64,000 bases of DNA from Clostridia bacterium (GTDB lineage: Bacteria; Bacillota; Clostridia; Monoglobales; Monoglobaceae), in contig JAFYXN010000021.1 of the NCBI GenBank assembly GCA_017546145.1, forward strand, positions 60,015-124,014, read 5' to 3'. The translations under genes and the position numbers were made by a program. The notes beneath the pieces were generated by a model. That model saw only the letters and a list, made by a program, of their open reading frames with translations. It did not search any database and was not told where the DNA came from. Positions 10,601 through 18,249 of the stretch are shown one piece after another (position 1 is the stretch's first letter; every line of letters starts with the position of its first letter).

Positions 10601-11794
10601 GACCGTGCAGAAATGGAAATTACAGTCAGTGAAACCATGGCAGGATATATGGCAATGTACTTTGCTGATAATTCTGACTGGAGATACGCTAATACAAATT
10701 TGAGGTTAGACCCCAATACAGTGAATGGAAAGGCAACAAATTATGCCAATTACTCTTCAAATACTGTTGGAAGCGACAAATTCTACACCATACGTTTTGT
10801 AACGCAAATGGTTGATTATCATAAGTCGCAAACCAGTGGTCACAATCATCATCAGACGGTTGCATCAATGTATATAAAGGCACCCGGGGAAAGTCAGTGG
10901 GTTTGTCTTGCACACGAAGAGCTTCTTGAACTTGGCGGAGTGTTCAATTATCCGGGCAGAACAGAAATCACCATAGGCAATTTAAAGCAAGGCAACAGAA
11001 TTGAAATAAAGGAATTTTCGCTTAAAACGTATAAGCGTGATGAAGGAACATATTCATTCAGTAACCTTGTTGATATGCCTGAAGCAGATTATATGTTCAG
11101 ATTTAATTATATGAATCTGCGTGATGATGTTTCTACTGTGCTTGAAATCGGTGGCGGAAACTATGGTCAGACATTGAAAATTGAAAAAGGTCAGGTTGGC
11201 GCAATTGATACTATTCCTACATACAAGGATGTCAATATTGCAGAGGACCAATGGTATGAATTTGTGGGCAAGGTCACAATGACCCCTGAAGGAACTGTAT
11301 CTCAGTATCCGGGAATGGTTACAAAGAACAAAATGACCCTTTATATGTATGACAGCAACGGAAATCAAACGGTTATCTTTAAAGACCTTCCGATGCTAAA
11401 GGACAGCTGCATAAATGGATTGTTGTTTAAAATGGAGGAAACAGCCAATGCTGCCGTATTGCTTAAAAATATACGTGTATACAGCGGCAAAGCGGTTGAT
11501 GTTATTTCGCGCAGTATAGCGGACGGCAAAGCCTCTGTTACGGTTGATATTTTAAATGATGATGCCGATGTTGACAGCGTAGTTGTTCCGGCAGGTGTTT
11601 ATACGGATGGCAAAATGACAGGCTTGTATTCGCCGGAGACGGGCATTAGTGTTGATGCACTTGGGGTTAAACGTCATACAGTGAGTGATGTTGGCTACAA
11701 TGTAATTAATGGTAAAAATCCTGAAATGAAGCTGTTCTTCTGGAAGGATACCAAGTCAATGCAATCTCTTATCAAACCGATTGTAGTTCGTTAG
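4667..11794 (+). CDS. Very large secreted multidomain protein, paralogue of the upstream gene
   Basis: 2375 aa from ATG 4667, chosen because AAAGGAG lies 8 bases upstream and a signal peptide (MKKTVISCLLILTIISGML, cut near MAS) begins there; the open frame extends upstream through the palindromic repeat but lacks a signal. The N-terminus has two tandem concanavalin-like repeats of about 190 aa, each with NEIVVN/NEVTVN and YDSDEIGVQK/YDSDETGVQK motifs. Then come Ig-like segments, a middle shared with the upstream paralogue (YYSLEFDKTDSSNES against YYSLEFDKTDASEET), and Asp-box motifs near residues 1084, 1188, 1239 and 1306. A copper-amine-oxidase-like segment lies near 1430-1500. The last 850 residues have further beta-rich, carbohydrate-binding-like modules absent from the shorter paralogue. 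Likely secreted or surface glycan-active protein; the substrate is unknown. Confidence 0.72.
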   Translation: MKKTVISCLLILTIISGMLPAMASTAVSLPEYQMYWGDWSINYSTDIRKYGATSIAEDYPQLINEVTVNKNNVLEFGLKSKVAGFYEAMKTLDNPGENFDYVFKARINSFGGDFGASLYAGPYRTILNFPNGQTLSYLEGYDSDETGVQKGYVQVSVNIGNDWHVWKAQKRGNKMTLFMDGIELASYFLATNGSNRNKIQFYDTTSETVFPQFDVAYAYVQDWSNWSLRYSTDLSKYSAEPIATAHPELINEIVVNEDTNNLEFNMPSRVKGYYEARLDIQPKENFDYIFKCKVNEHFSNFGSTIYMGPYRAFFLFQSPTRFGYLEGYDSDEIGVQKEYRGVDADIGYDWHVWKGEKRGNRMTVYMDGVELVSYYLPTNGGSRKEIHLTGTATNTSMPCMDIEYAYLINYNMDMEIISPEPEAEYEEGQDIVLQTQPTNAPDYVDYYINGVWVGKGLKAQSYKYTLKNPRCGTYIVSAVASDGEGSPSHVIYVRKTRTAAISCDGTVEYGKSLPVNISVSGVTNVSRVEYYAGGQLVAQSTSAPFDAAVSGLKVGSSVISARVYDENGSYFNSNSVVINVNAGSSSDFNIEQEYDLKYTYSGGAGSVELDDGYFLLSLNHSATEVSYLDENREIKTYPTGNADYRIVVTAGIAEVYRDGQLSFNFRMPRSDDGESSFYYTDISDVELDSSRVKAEAYRVDINGETELNAENLVFDNYYSLEFDKTDSSNESILLYDGQYEISLKLDRNGITAKAQPDRGGEIKEYVIADTVEPGYYRVTVYHGMAQMFRNNIFIGSFRAPVTYHKKAFRRIMSSSGKTTFVAIKNTDDIYYFEDDFSGNGEGEPLDYWAKGPFSKATASWSANDGRMSISGDGTYLLDATTDETKFNATLNVKTKTTGVLFWTSTNTEVYITARYRNESENVKAIYSFKDKKWYLKSYKGIETVNNVKKQKETQLATSTNGKLSDSTNAQISLTIKDDKLTLISDGTTVFSNVELDLLGHGKIGIGSSSAEVVYVDDVTYEGAGKVNIGAAYTWFRTKDPETGISVGNTVEFFKDSTGAIRAASSGMSKPDPNDSSKNVFTSFRTNDNGNTWQNVPDDTTYYNNAITLRSGKFLLVNEWGGRAHATLYESVNGTGICSSNIQKTADYGDCIALNGRLEQGTTVYPGATEPRVFFITSAGSEENGEVFMYYSDDEGKTWTSMSTVMNYESLGKHNVNEADIVELPDGTIRIYFRNDRGFLYYSDSKDGGNTFDIPLTATQFMTPSTAFAVGRDPQNTNNYYMLWEYDVSNAATNYIQQPRNRQGLAVSYDGCKTWQYIMEMDDRGVYPSTSHCNANVRVFDGVLYASFAYLWDIDYATDISVNTMIVTVDLDKLKGKTLMRFTEPHKTVPDYVDLYDIADNQCVLPKTTGDAMIYGQVVPVEVKDGLVEAEVVAQAFSAHLAISGNTATLSIGDGSVVFTDGVSGYSINGTWIEGLEIGYVDGYMNVSVCAEIFNKVLTETDNSYVITRSEISDLYISGLENITAGVSAEINSCIIDFKSISDASDMEAFFAKYEVLLNLDTSFGYQSYVNVYNAYTKLELSEITDYESLVAAINSISEAEKIKIDSFIEAMNLASENNDYAVIKELLTLTYNNLLSITIDTSKVENPDEVYRKMLGITYYSVADVENAFKAALAAQIHKESGLDDSIITSTASQGFDAWSYAGTDDLGGAAAFEENGENIVSFSTHAGTEKVFKSAVQPKLENGLVYSESGSLNGTIGKSGSVTVDKTAGLVTFAGTGAFKLTGSGKAKSNTMITVFDMTKPTGTVTATFKDGFHSAEITFNAEGTDVGKLPEYLEDEECISYRIEKSLSKVTVLAKAQSAPETDYCILGSKSVSTSASNFWYAMFSANNANLVISNLGVYSALSGVRYDTSGYTLLDNLHYTANDANGADMAALRALNSGSNMSSVDATTGNLILEHTGENVWFGVSTTSGGLTGAFDRAEMEITVSETMAGYMAMYFADNSDWRYANTNLRLDPNTVNGKATNYANYSSNTVGSDKFYTIRFVTQMVDYHKSQTSGHNHHQTVASMYIKAPGESQWVCLAHEELLELGGVFNYPGRTEITIGNLKQGNRIEIKEFSLKTYKRDEGTYSFSNLVDMPEADYMFRFNYMNLRDDVSTVLEIGGGNYGQTLKIEKGQVGAIDTIPTYKDVNIAEDQWYEFVGKVTMTPEGTVSQYPGMVTKNKMTLYMYDSNGNQTVIFKDLPMLKDSCINGLLFKMEETANAAVLLKNIRVYSGKAVDVISRSIADGKASVTVDILNDDADVDSVVVPAGVYTDGKMTGLYSPETGISVDALGVKRHTVSDVGYNVINGKNPEMKLFFWKDTKSMQSLIKPIVVR

Positions 11795-11798
11795 CTTT

Positions 11799-11832
11799 AA
11801 TCAGGCGGCTGTTATTTGTCAGTCGCTTGATT
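11799..11832 (+). terminator. Stem-loop after the large secreted protein gene
   Basis: AATCAGGCGGCTG pairs with CAGTCGCTTGATT (13 pairs, two G-U) five bases after the stop codon. The T-run after it is poor (TTATG), so termination may be weak. Confidence 0.55.
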
Positions 11833-11846
11833 TATGTAAAAATTAA

Positions 11847-11875
11847 TTGACTAAAATCATATAATGTGTTATACT
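11847..11875 (+). promoter_or_regulatory. Promoter of the FMN riboswitch-ribU unit
   Basis: TTGACT (11847-11852), a 17-base spacer and TATACT (11870-11875). It sits about 20 bases before the FMN aptamer, as expected for a leader beginning just upstream of it. Confidence 0.7.
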
Positions 11876-11895
11876 GGAAAAAATTAATAAAGTTG

Positions 11896-12006
11896 ATTCT
11901 TCGGGGCAGGGTGAAATTCCCGACCGGCGGTAAAAGTCCGCGAGCCGTATTTGGCTGATTTGGTGAAATTCCAAAACCGACAGTACAGTCTGGATGAAAG
12001 AAGAAG
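11896..12006 (+). ncRNA. FMN riboswitch (RFN element)
   Basis: Hallmark RFN segments appear in order: TTCGGGGCAGGGTGAAATTC, CCGACCGGCGGT, AAGTCCGCGAGCC, TGGTGAAATTCC, AACCGACAGT and AGTCTGGATGAAAGAAG. The CTTC and GAAG ends close helix P1. It senses flavin mononucleotide. A hairpin (12030-12066) follows before the riboflavin transporter gene, so FMN binding should repress transporter expression by termination. Confidence 0.97.
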
Positions 12007-12029
12007 TGCTTGTGTCTTAAAGAAGCATT

Positions 12030-12066
12030 ATGTCCCGATTGTTTTGTGCAATCGGGACATTTATTG
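12030..12066 (+). terminator. Riboswitch-controlled hairpin before ribU
   Basis: ATGTCCCGAT (12030-12039) and ATCGGGACAT (12051-12060) form a perfect 10-bp stem followed by TTTATTGTTT. This is the likely expression platform of the FMN riboswitch. Confidence 0.75.
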
Positions 12067-12088
12067 TTTGTATAGGAGTGATGTATTA

Positions 12089-12688
12089 ATGAAAAAAAAT
12101 AGTATAAGGTGGATGACAAAGGTAGCTGTGCTTTCGGCAGCGGCTGTTGTCTTGATGCTTTTTGAATTTCCGCTGCCCTTTATTGCGCCGCCGTTTTATG
12201 AGCTTGATTTCAGCGAGGTTCCGGCGCTTATTGGTGCGTTTGTCTTGGGCCCCGTGGCAGGAATTGCCATTGAAGGGATTAAGGTCTTGTTAAATCTTCT
12301 TCTAAACGGAACAATTACAGGCGGAGTGGGAGAAGCCGCAAACTTTTTGGTAGGGATTTCTTTTATACTCCCGGCTGAGCTTATATATAAAAAACGCAAA
12401 ACAAAAATAAATGCAATTACCGGCATGACAGCAGGCGGAATTATTATGGTTGTAGTTTCATGCTTTGTAAATACATATATTTTAATCCCTGCCTATGGAG
12501 CGGCTATGGGTGTTGAAATTTCGGCGTTTGTCAAAATGGCATCAGCAATACAACCGTCTGTTGATACACTCTGGAAGATGATTCTTTTATGCGTTGCGCC
12601 GTTTAATGCAATCAAGGTAACTTTGGTATCGCTTATAACAGCGCTTATTTATAAGCATATAAGTCCAATTTTAAAAGCTAAGAGCTAA
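12089..12688 (+). CDS. ribU: Riboflavin ECF transporter substrate-binding subunit (RibU type)
   Basis: 199 aa from ATG 12089, with AGGAG eight bases upstream. The longer frame starting at 11951 lies inside the riboswitch and is rejected. Several hydrophobic helices, including an N-terminal WMTKVAVLSAAAVVLMLFEF and the LPFIAPPFYELDFSEVPALI motif typical of RibU S-components, place it in the cytoplasmic membrane. The FMN riboswitch directly upstream fixes riboflavin or FMN as the likely ligand. RibU binds vitamin and works with the shared EcfA/EcfA'/EcfT energising module, which is not in this window. Confidence 0.92.
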   Translation: MKKNSIRWMTKVAVLSAAAVVLMLFEFPLPFIAPPFYELDFSEVPALIGAFVLGPVAGIAIEGIKVLLNLLLNGTITGGVGEAANFLVGISFILPAELIYKKRKTKINAITGMTAGGIIMVVVSCFVNTYILIPAYGAAMGVEISAFVKMASAIQPSVDTLWKMILLCVAPFNAIKVTLVSLITALIYKHISPILKAKS

Positions 12689-12712
12689 AACGAAATTTAT
12701 TATGATAAACTA

Positions 12713-12741
12713 TTGACAAAGTTACAGGATTAAAGTATAAT
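12713..12741 (+). promoter_or_regulatory. Consensus promoter of the lysine riboswitch-dapA-lysA unit
   Basis: TTGACA (12713-12718), 17-base spacer, TATAAT (12736-12741). This is a full sigma-A type consensus; the lysine aptamer begins about 10 bases downstream. Confidence 0.85.
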
Positions 12742-12751
12742 TATATCAATA

Positions 12752-12913
12752 GATAGAGGCGCGTTGTGTCATCATTAGGTAATTTTGTTAACGCTTTGCC
12801 AAAGCGGATTTTACCGAAAGGGGCAGACGCCGAAGACGGTTCATGGCAAAGAACCGGTCTGGCAACCGGAAATAATATTTTGGTTGTTGTCGCACAAGTG
12901 CGGAGAGCTATCA
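12752..12913 (+). ncRNA. Lysine riboswitch (L-box)
   Basis: GATAGAGGCGCG at the 5' side pairs with GGAGAGCTATC at the 3' side to form P1. Conserved blocks between them include ACCGAAAGGGGC, GACGCCGAAG, GAACCGGTCTGGCAACCGG and TTGTCGCACAAGTGCGGAGAG. The arrangement fits the L-box that senses lysine. It precedes dapA and lysA, the first and last steps of the DAP branch, giving end-product control. An open frame across this region (12766-13011) is not a gene. Confidence 0.93.
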
Positions 12914-12959
12914 TATTATGTGTGTTAATGGTTTGTCTGAATCCTTGCATGTGTTATGT

Positions 12960-12989
12960 GATAGCTGAAAATTCAGCTATCATTTTTTT
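12960..12989 (+). terminator. Lysine riboswitch terminator
   Basis: GATAGCTGAA/TTCAGCTATC is a perfect stem followed by ATTTTTTT. The GCTATCA 3' strand of P1 and this stem share sequence, which suggests mutually exclusive folds when lysine is bound or absent. Confidence 0.88.
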
Positions 12990-13036
12990 GCGGAAAATTC
13001 AGGCAGGATAATAAAACAAAAAAAGGAGTTTTTATT

Positions 13037-13927
13037 ATGAAAGAAACTGTATTCAAAGGTGTTGCAACAGCGATTGTTACACCGCTTAATGAACAGGGCG
13101 TTGATTATGAAGCGTTTGCACGTATTTTGGAGTGGCAGATTGAAGAAGGTATAAATGCAATAGTTGTTGCAGGTACAACCGGCGAAGGTTCAACTCTTAC
13201 CGACGAAGAACACAAGGCGGTTATTAAATTTGCAGTCGAAAAGGTTGCGGGCAGAGTTCCTGTTATTGCAGGTACAGGCTCAAATGATATTAAATATGCA
13301 GTTGAGCTTACAAAATATGCGTGTGAAGCAGGTGCAGACGCAATGCTTGTTGTTACACCATACTACAACAAGGCGACTCAGGCAGGCTTAATAAAGTCGT
13401 TTACAACCATTGCAGATGCAAGCACAAAGCCTGTTATTCTTTATAACGTGCCTTCAAGAACAGGCTGCAATATCACTCCTGAAACTTGTGCAGAGCTTGC
13501 AAAACACCCAAATATTGTCGGCATAAAAGAGGCAAGCGGCAATATTTCACAGATTGCAAAGGTTGCATCTTTGGTTGACAAGGATTTTGCAATTTACTCC
13601 GGCAATGACGACCAGATTGTACCGATTATGTCGTTGGGCGGACTGGGTGTCATTTCTGTTCTTTCAAATATTGCTCCAAAGGATACAGTAAGAATTTGTG
13701 ACAGCTTTTTTGAAGGCAAAATAGAAGAAAGTGCAAAGCTTCAGCTTCAGTATCTTGAACTTATTGACGCACTTTTCTGTGAAGTAAACCCCATTCCTGT
13801 AAAGGCTGCAACAGCTGCTATGGGCTTTGGTGAAAACTACCTCAGATTGCCGCTTACACCAATGGAAACGGCTCATGCTGAGAATATGTTCCGCCTTATG
13901 AAGGAGAACGGAATAAGCATTGACTAA
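13037..13927 (+). CDS. dapA: 4-hydroxy-tetrahydrodipicolinate synthase
   Basis: 296 aa, the usual DapA length, start ATG 13037 with AAAGGAG upstream. It condenses pyruvate and aspartate semialdehyde, the committed step to DAP and lysine. Visible motifs: GTTGEGSTL near residue 47 (pyruvate carboxyl binding), YNVPSRTG near 136 (catalytic Tyr and the substrate Arg), and GIKEASGN with the Schiff-base lysine at about residue 164. It forms an operon with lysA, 24 bases apart, under the lysine riboswitch. DAP also feeds peptidoglycan and, as dipicolinate precursor, spores. Confidence 0.96.
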   Translation: MKETVFKGVATAIVTPLNEQGVDYEAFARILEWQIEEGINAIVVAGTTGEGSTLTDEEHKAVIKFAVEKVAGRVPVIAGTGSNDIKYAVELTKYACEAGADAMLVVTPYYNKATQAGLIKSFTTIADASTKPVILYNVPSRTGCNITPETCAELAKHPNIVGIKEASGNISQIAKVASLVDKDFAIYSGNDDQIVPIMSLGGLGVISVLSNIAPKDTVRICDSFFEGKIEESAKLQLQYLELIDALFCEVNPIPVKAATAAMGFGENYLRLPLTPMETAHAENMFRLMKENGISID

Positions 13928-13951
13928 TTTTTCCGAAAGGACACCGGACAA

Positions 13952-15250
13952 ATGATTTGTGAAAATCTTGGAATAAATGCAGACGGCGTTTTGACCTTTG
14001 CAGGCAGAAACACCGTCGAACTTGCAAAAAAATACGGAACTCCCTTGTACCTTATGGACGAGGAGCGTATCAGAAGCAATTGCAGAGTTTATGTGGATGC
14101 AATGAAAAAATATATGGGCAAAAATGCTCAGCCGTTGTTTGCAAGCAAGGCGGCATCCTTCAAAGCTGTTTACAAAATAGCAATGGAGGAAGGCATGGGT
14201 GTTGATGTTGTTTCCTGCGGCGAATTGTATACTGCAAAAAATGCAGGCTTCCCAATGGAAAACGTGTATTTTCATGGCAACAATAAGACTGATTTTGATA
14301 TTGAATATGCTATGGATTGTGGTCTTGGGTATTTTGTTGCAGACAGCATGGAAGAACTTAATGCAATTAATTCTGTTGCAGATAAAAAAGGTATTTGTCA
14401 GAAGGTTCTGCTCCGTATAACACCGGGGATTGACCCGCATACCTATGACGCTGTTGCAACAGGAAAGGTAGACTCCAAATTTGGCTTTGCAATTGAAACA
14501 GGCGCAGCGGAGAATATTGTTAAATACGCGCTTGAAAAGAAGAGCATAAAGCTTTGCGGCTTCCATTGTCATGTTGGCTCGCAGGTGTTTGATTCGGACG
14601 TTTTCTTTAAAAGCTCGGCGATAATGCTTGACTTTGTTGCTGACATGAAATCAAAGTTTGATTATGAAACGGAAATCCTTAACCTTGGCGGAGGGTATGG
14701 TGTAAGATACGTTGAATCCGACCCTGAAATTGATATTGAAGCAAATATTGCTCAGGTTGCCAATGCAATAAAGACAAAATGCGGTGATTTAGGGATTGAT
14801 GTGCCGTCAATACGTATGGAGCCGGGCAGAAGTATTGTTGCAGATGCCGGACTTACCCTGTATACTGCAGGCAGTGTCAAGATTATTCCGGAATATAAAA
14901 ATTATGTTTCAATTGACGGAGGAATGACCGATAACCCCAGATTTGCACTTTATGGCTCTGCATATACCGTTGTTGCGGCAAACAAGATGAACGAGGAATG
15001 TGATTTTACCTGTTCGGTGGTTGGCAGATGCTGTGAATGCGGTGATATAATACAGGAGGATGTAAAACTGCCGTCAAGTGTACAGCGCGGTGATGTCATT
15101 GCTGTAATGACCACGGGTGCTTACAACTACTCAATGGCGTCAAACTATAACAGACTTCCAAGACCGCCGATTGTAATGCTTACAAGGTCAGGCGAATATA
15201 CTGCGGTAAAACGCGAAAGTCTTGATGATATAATAAAAAACGATTTATAA
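13952..15250 (+). CDS. lysA: Diaminopimelate decarboxylase
   Basis: 432 aa, fold-type III PLP enzyme that makes lysine from meso-DAP. FASKA near residue 64 holds the PLP lysine (about 66). CGFHCHVGSQ, NLGGGYGVRY (phosphate loop), MEPGRSIVADAG and CCECGDII follow in the family order. The start ATG 13952 has GAAAGGACACC upstream. Second gene of the riboswitch-controlled dapA-lysA pair. Confidence 0.95.
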   Translation: MICENLGINADGVLTFAGRNTVELAKKYGTPLYLMDEERIRSNCRVYVDAMKKYMGKNAQPLFASKAASFKAVYKIAMEEGMGVDVVSCGELYTAKNAGFPMENVYFHGNNKTDFDIEYAMDCGLGYFVADSMEELNAINSVADKKGICQKVLLRITPGIDPHTYDAVATGKVDSKFGFAIETGAAENIVKYALEKKSIKLCGFHCHVGSQVFDSDVFFKSSAIMLDFVADMKSKFDYETEILNLGGGYGVRYVESDPEIDIEANIAQVANAIKTKCGDLGIDVPSIRMEPGRSIVADAGLTLYTAGSVKIIPEYKNYVSIDGGMTDNPRFALYGSAYTVVAANKMNEECDFTCSVVGRCCECGDIIQEDVKLPSSVQRGDVIAVMTTGAYNYSMASNYNRLPRPPIVMLTRSGEYTAVKRESLDDIIKNDL

Positions 15251-15325
15251 AATCAAAAGCACCCTAAACTGCACCAATTTGTGCAGATAGTACAAAAATA
15301 CCCCTATGGTAGCAAATATTAAATT

Positions 15326-15672
15326 TTAAGCAACATACTGACATCGCATTTCATCTGGTGTCAGTTTTGTTTTTAGTTGTATTCTTTCGTTGTTGTAGAA
15401 ATAAATATATTCATCTATGATGAGGCGAGCCTCATCATAAGTTTTGAGTTTAATTCTGTAAACACATTCTGTTTTGAGAATAGAAAAGAAATTTTCAGCC
15501 AAAGCATTGTCATAAGGATTCCCTTTTCTTGACATTGACGGAGTAATGTTGTATGATTTAGTTAGCTTAAAGTACGCGTGTGAAAGCCTTGGTCACTGTG
15601 GAGTTGGAGCTCTGCGGTGACCTTTTCTCTAATTCCTTGTGGATATTTTTTCATTCCTTTAATTACTGACAT
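15326..15672 (-). pseudogene. IS3-family transposase remnant with internal deletion and frameshift
   Basis: Read on the minus strand, ATG at 15672 (after GGAGG) begins MSVIKGMKKYPQGIREKVTAE, which looks like the start of an IS3 orfA. It then runs directly into LQLHSDQGFHT, which is the second catalytic Asp region of orfB. A frameshift follows (that frame stops at 15562), and the downstream frame AYFKLTKSYNITPSMSRKG continues to NPYDNALAENFFSILKTE, with the catalytic Glu, and ends at 15326. Most of orfA, the first catalytic Asp and the N-terminal half of orfB are missing, so it cannot make transposase. Flanking sequence (about 15257-15325 and 15673-15750) probably includes element ends, but I could not pair the inverted repeats. 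Confidence 0.85.
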
Positions 15673-15794
15673 AACAAAACCTCCTATGGTATTTTCGTTT
15701 TATCATAGGAAGTGCTTTTTTTCTATTGTCCGTTTTTACTGGACTTGCTCGTTTATTTTTGATGCAAAATACTTAAAAAATCTCCCTCAAACCC

Positions 15795-15823
15795 TTGACA
15801 CAAAGCGGATTTTACTTTATACT
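15795..15823 (+). promoter_or_regulatory. Promoter of proS
   Basis: TTGACA (15795-15800), 17-base spacer, TATACT (15818-15823), just beyond the IS remnant. The leader then holds a perfect hairpin, AAAAGCAGAA/TTCTGCTTTT (15851-15872). No T-box specifier or TGGNACC-type motif is visible. Confidence 0.75.
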
Positions 15824-15917
15824 GAGTATAATAATGCATAAATATACTCTAAAAGCAGAAGTTTCTGCTTTTATGAAATATTTTGACTAACAAGAAACAC
15901 TGAAGGGAATGGGAAAT

Positions 15918-17357
15918 TTGGCAAAAGATGAAAAAAAATTAGTTGAAGAAATAACCTCCATGAATGAGGATTTTGCAAAGTGGTATACAGATATTGTAAA
16001 AAAAGCAAAGCTGGTTGACTATTCAGGCATTCGCGGCTGTATGGTTATTCAGCCTTATGGCTATGCAATATGGGAAAATATCCAAAAGGAGCTTGACCGC
16101 CGTTTTAAGGAAACAGGGCATGAGAACGTGTACATGCCGATGTTTATTCCCGAGAGCCTGCTTCAGCGCGAAAAAGACCATGTTGAAGGCTTTGCGCCAG
16201 AGGTTGCGTGGGTTACCCATGGCGGGACCGAAAAATTAGAGGAAAGACTTTGTGTAAGACCTACATCAGAAACACTTTTCTGTGATCATTATGCAAATAT
16301 TATACATTCATACAGAGATTTACCTAAGCTCTATAACCAGTGGTGCAACGTTGTAAGATGGGAAAAAACAACAAGACCGTTCCTCAGAACAATGGAGTTC
16401 TTGTGGCAGGAGGGTCATACTGCCCACGCAACAGCCGAGGAGGCAGAGGCAGAAACACTTCGTATGCTTAATGTATATGCAGACTTTTGTGAAAAGGAGC
16501 TTGCAATTCCGGTTGTAAAGGGCAGAAAAACCGACAAAGAAAAATTTGCAGGTGCTAAGGCAACCTATACTATAGAAAGTCTTATGCATGACGGCAAGGC
16601 GCTTCAGTCAGGTACAAGCCACAATTTTGGTGATGGCTTTGCAAAAGCGTTTGGTATTCAGTATACAGGCGAGGACAATGAACTGCATTATGTTCATCAG
16701 ACATCCTGGGGTATGACAACACGTTTGATTGGTGCTATTATTATGGTTCACGGCGATGATGCAGGACTTAAGCTCCCGCCGCGTATTGCGCCCATTCAGG
16801 CGGTGATAGTTCCCATTGCTCAGCACAAGGAAGGCGTAATTGAAAAAGCAGAGCAGCTCAGAGCAACCCTCAGCAGCAAATTCAGAGTTAAGCTGGATGC
16901 AAGCGACAAATCACCGGGCTGGAAGTTCAGCGAGTATGAAATGAAGGGTGTTCCGCTGAGAATTGAAATCGGACCAAAGGATATTGAAAACAATCAGGCT
17001 GTGTTGGTCAGCAGAACAACAAGAGAAAAATTCTTTGTATCGCTTGATAACTTAGAAGAAGAGGTTGCAAACCACTTAGAGAAGATTCAGCAGGAAATGC
17101 TGGATGCTGCACTTCAAAACCGTGAAGAAAAAACATCTGTCGCTGTTTCTTATGACGAGTTCAAAGAAACAATCGAAAACAAAGGTGGCTTTGTAAAGGC
17201 TATGTGGTGCGGAGATGTTGAGTGCGAAAACAAGATTAAAGAAGATACTTCGGCAACCTCGCGTTGTATGCCGTTTGAGCAGGAAGAACTTTCGGAAAGT
17301 TGCGTATGCTGCGGAAAGCCTGCAAAGAAAATGGTATATTGGGGCAAGGCGTACTAA
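15918..17357 (+). CDS. proS: Prolyl-tRNA synthetase, short (type 3) form
   Basis: Class II synthetase charging tRNA-Pro in the cytoplasm. I favour TTG 15918 (479 aa, beginning [12 protein letters not shown], the usual family N-terminus) because AAGGG is 10 bases upstream; an ATG at 15909 would place that site against the start. CVRPTSET and the motif-2 block [19 protein letters not shown] are clear, GTSHNFG lies in the core, and the C-terminus has the zinc-type cysteines [10 protein letters not shown] and ends in Tyr, as in archaeal/eukaryotic-like ProRS. This form lacks the editing INS domain of the long bacterial enzyme. Confidence 0.95.
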   Translation: MAKDEKKLVEEITSMNEDFAKWYTDIVKKAKLVDYSGIRGCMVIQPYGYAIWENIQKELDRRFKETGHENVYMPMFIPESLLQREKDHVEGFAPEVAWVTHGGTEKLEERLCVRPTSETLFCDHYANIIHSYRDLPKLYNQWCNVVRWEKTTRPFLRTMEFLWQEGHTAHATAEEAEAETLRMLNVYADFCEKELAIPVVKGRKTDKEKFAGAKATYTIESLMHDGKALQSGTSHNFGDGFAKAFGIQYTGEDNELHYVHQTSWGMTTRLIGAIIMVHGDDAGLKLPPRIAPIQAVIVPIAQHKEGVIEKAEQLRATLSSKFRVKLDASDKSPGWKFSEYEMKGVPLRIEIGPKDIENNQAVLVSRTTREKFFVSLDNLEEEVANHLEKIQQEMLDAALQNREEKTSVAVSYDEFKETIENKGGFVKAMWCGDVECENKIKEDTSATSRCMPFEQEELSESCVCCGKPAKKMVYWGKAY

Positions 17358-17397
17358 TTTAAAAATACAGGCAAAATAATTGAAGGGGGAAAATCGA

Positions 17398-18249
17398 GTG
17401 TTTGACGGCTTTTATCAATCAATGATTAACCAGTTAGCTCTTTTAAGAATTACAGATTTCATTGACATTTTCATTGTGACATTTATCATATATAAGGTGC
17501 TGAAGTTTATCCGTGATACCAGAACGGTTCAGTTGCTTAAAGGCGTAATTATTCTTATTGTTACAATGCAGGTAAGCCAGTTTGTTAAGCTGCATACGGT
17601 TCATTATCTGCTCAGCAACGCCATGCAGCTTGGACTGATTGCTATTTTGATTGTGTTTCAGCCGGAACTCAGACGTGCACTTGAACAGCTTGGTCAGCAG
17701 ACTATGGGTCAGTGGTTTAACTTTGACGAGCGTACCGATGACGTTGAAAAAGAAAAGGTCATAAAAGAGGTTAAGGAAAGCTGTTTGAACATGTCAAAAA
17801 GCCGTATCGGCGCATTGATTGTAATGGAGCGCGAAACCAAGATAGGTGATATTGTCGGCACAGGAATAACTCTTAATGCGGATGTTTCAGCAGAGCTTCT
17901 TACCAATATATTTGTTCCCAAAACGCCTCTTCATGACGGGGCTGTTATTATCCGAAACAACAAAATTGAGGCGGCAAGCTGCTTTTTGCCGCTGTCTCAG
18001 AACCCCAATGTCAGCAAGGAGCTTGGAACAAGACACCGCGCAGGACTTGGTATGTCTGAGGAATCCGATGCGGTTGTTGTTATTGTGTCAGAGGAAACCG
18101 GCGGAATTTCAATTGCCTGCGGCGGCGAACTTAATATGAAGCTTTCTCCCGAAGCACTTGAAAAGAACCTTATAAAGCTGTTCGACCTTGATAAAAAAGA
18201 CGGCAGAAATAAGAAAAACATATTTGTCAGAAAGGAGAAGAACAAGTGA
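17398..18249 (+). CDS. cdaA: Membrane diadenylate cyclase CdaA
   Basis: 283 aa from GTG 17398, with GAAGGGGGA six bases upstream; an in-frame TTG at 17380 is less likely. Three N-terminal membrane helices (about residues 20-85) are followed by a DAC domain with LHDGAVII and GTRHRAGLG, the catalytic DGA and RHR motifs. It makes cyclic di-AMP from two ATP, controlling osmolyte and potassium uptake and wall homeostasis. It overlaps the partner gene cdaR by 4 bases. The usual third gene, glmM, does not follow. Confidence 0.95.
   Translation: MFDGFYQSMINQLALLRITDFIDIFIVTFIIYKVLKFIRDTRTVQLLKGVIILIVTMQVSQFVKLHTVHYLLSNAMQLGLIAILIVFQPELRRALEQLGQQTMGQWFNFDERTDDVEKEKVIKEVKESCLNMSKSRIGALIVMERETKIGDIVGTGITLNADVSAELLTNIFVPKTPLHDGAVIIRNNKIEAASCFLPLSQNPNVSKELGTRHRAGLGMSEESDAVVVIVSEETGGISIACGGELNMKLSPEALEKNLIKLFDLDKKDGRNKKNIFVRKEKNK

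Noticed and set aside
11951..12088. N-terminal extension of ribU
   Set aside because: The extension overlaps the FMN aptamer and terminator; a good ribosome site precedes ATG 12089.
12766..13011. Open reading frame upstream of dapA
   Set aside because: It lies wholly within the lysine riboswitch and its terminator, has no good ribosome site, and its sequence is explained by RNA structure.
15824..15917. T-box leader before proS (and before glyS)
   Set aside because: No specifier-loop architecture or TGGNACC-type motif is visible and the leaders are too short.
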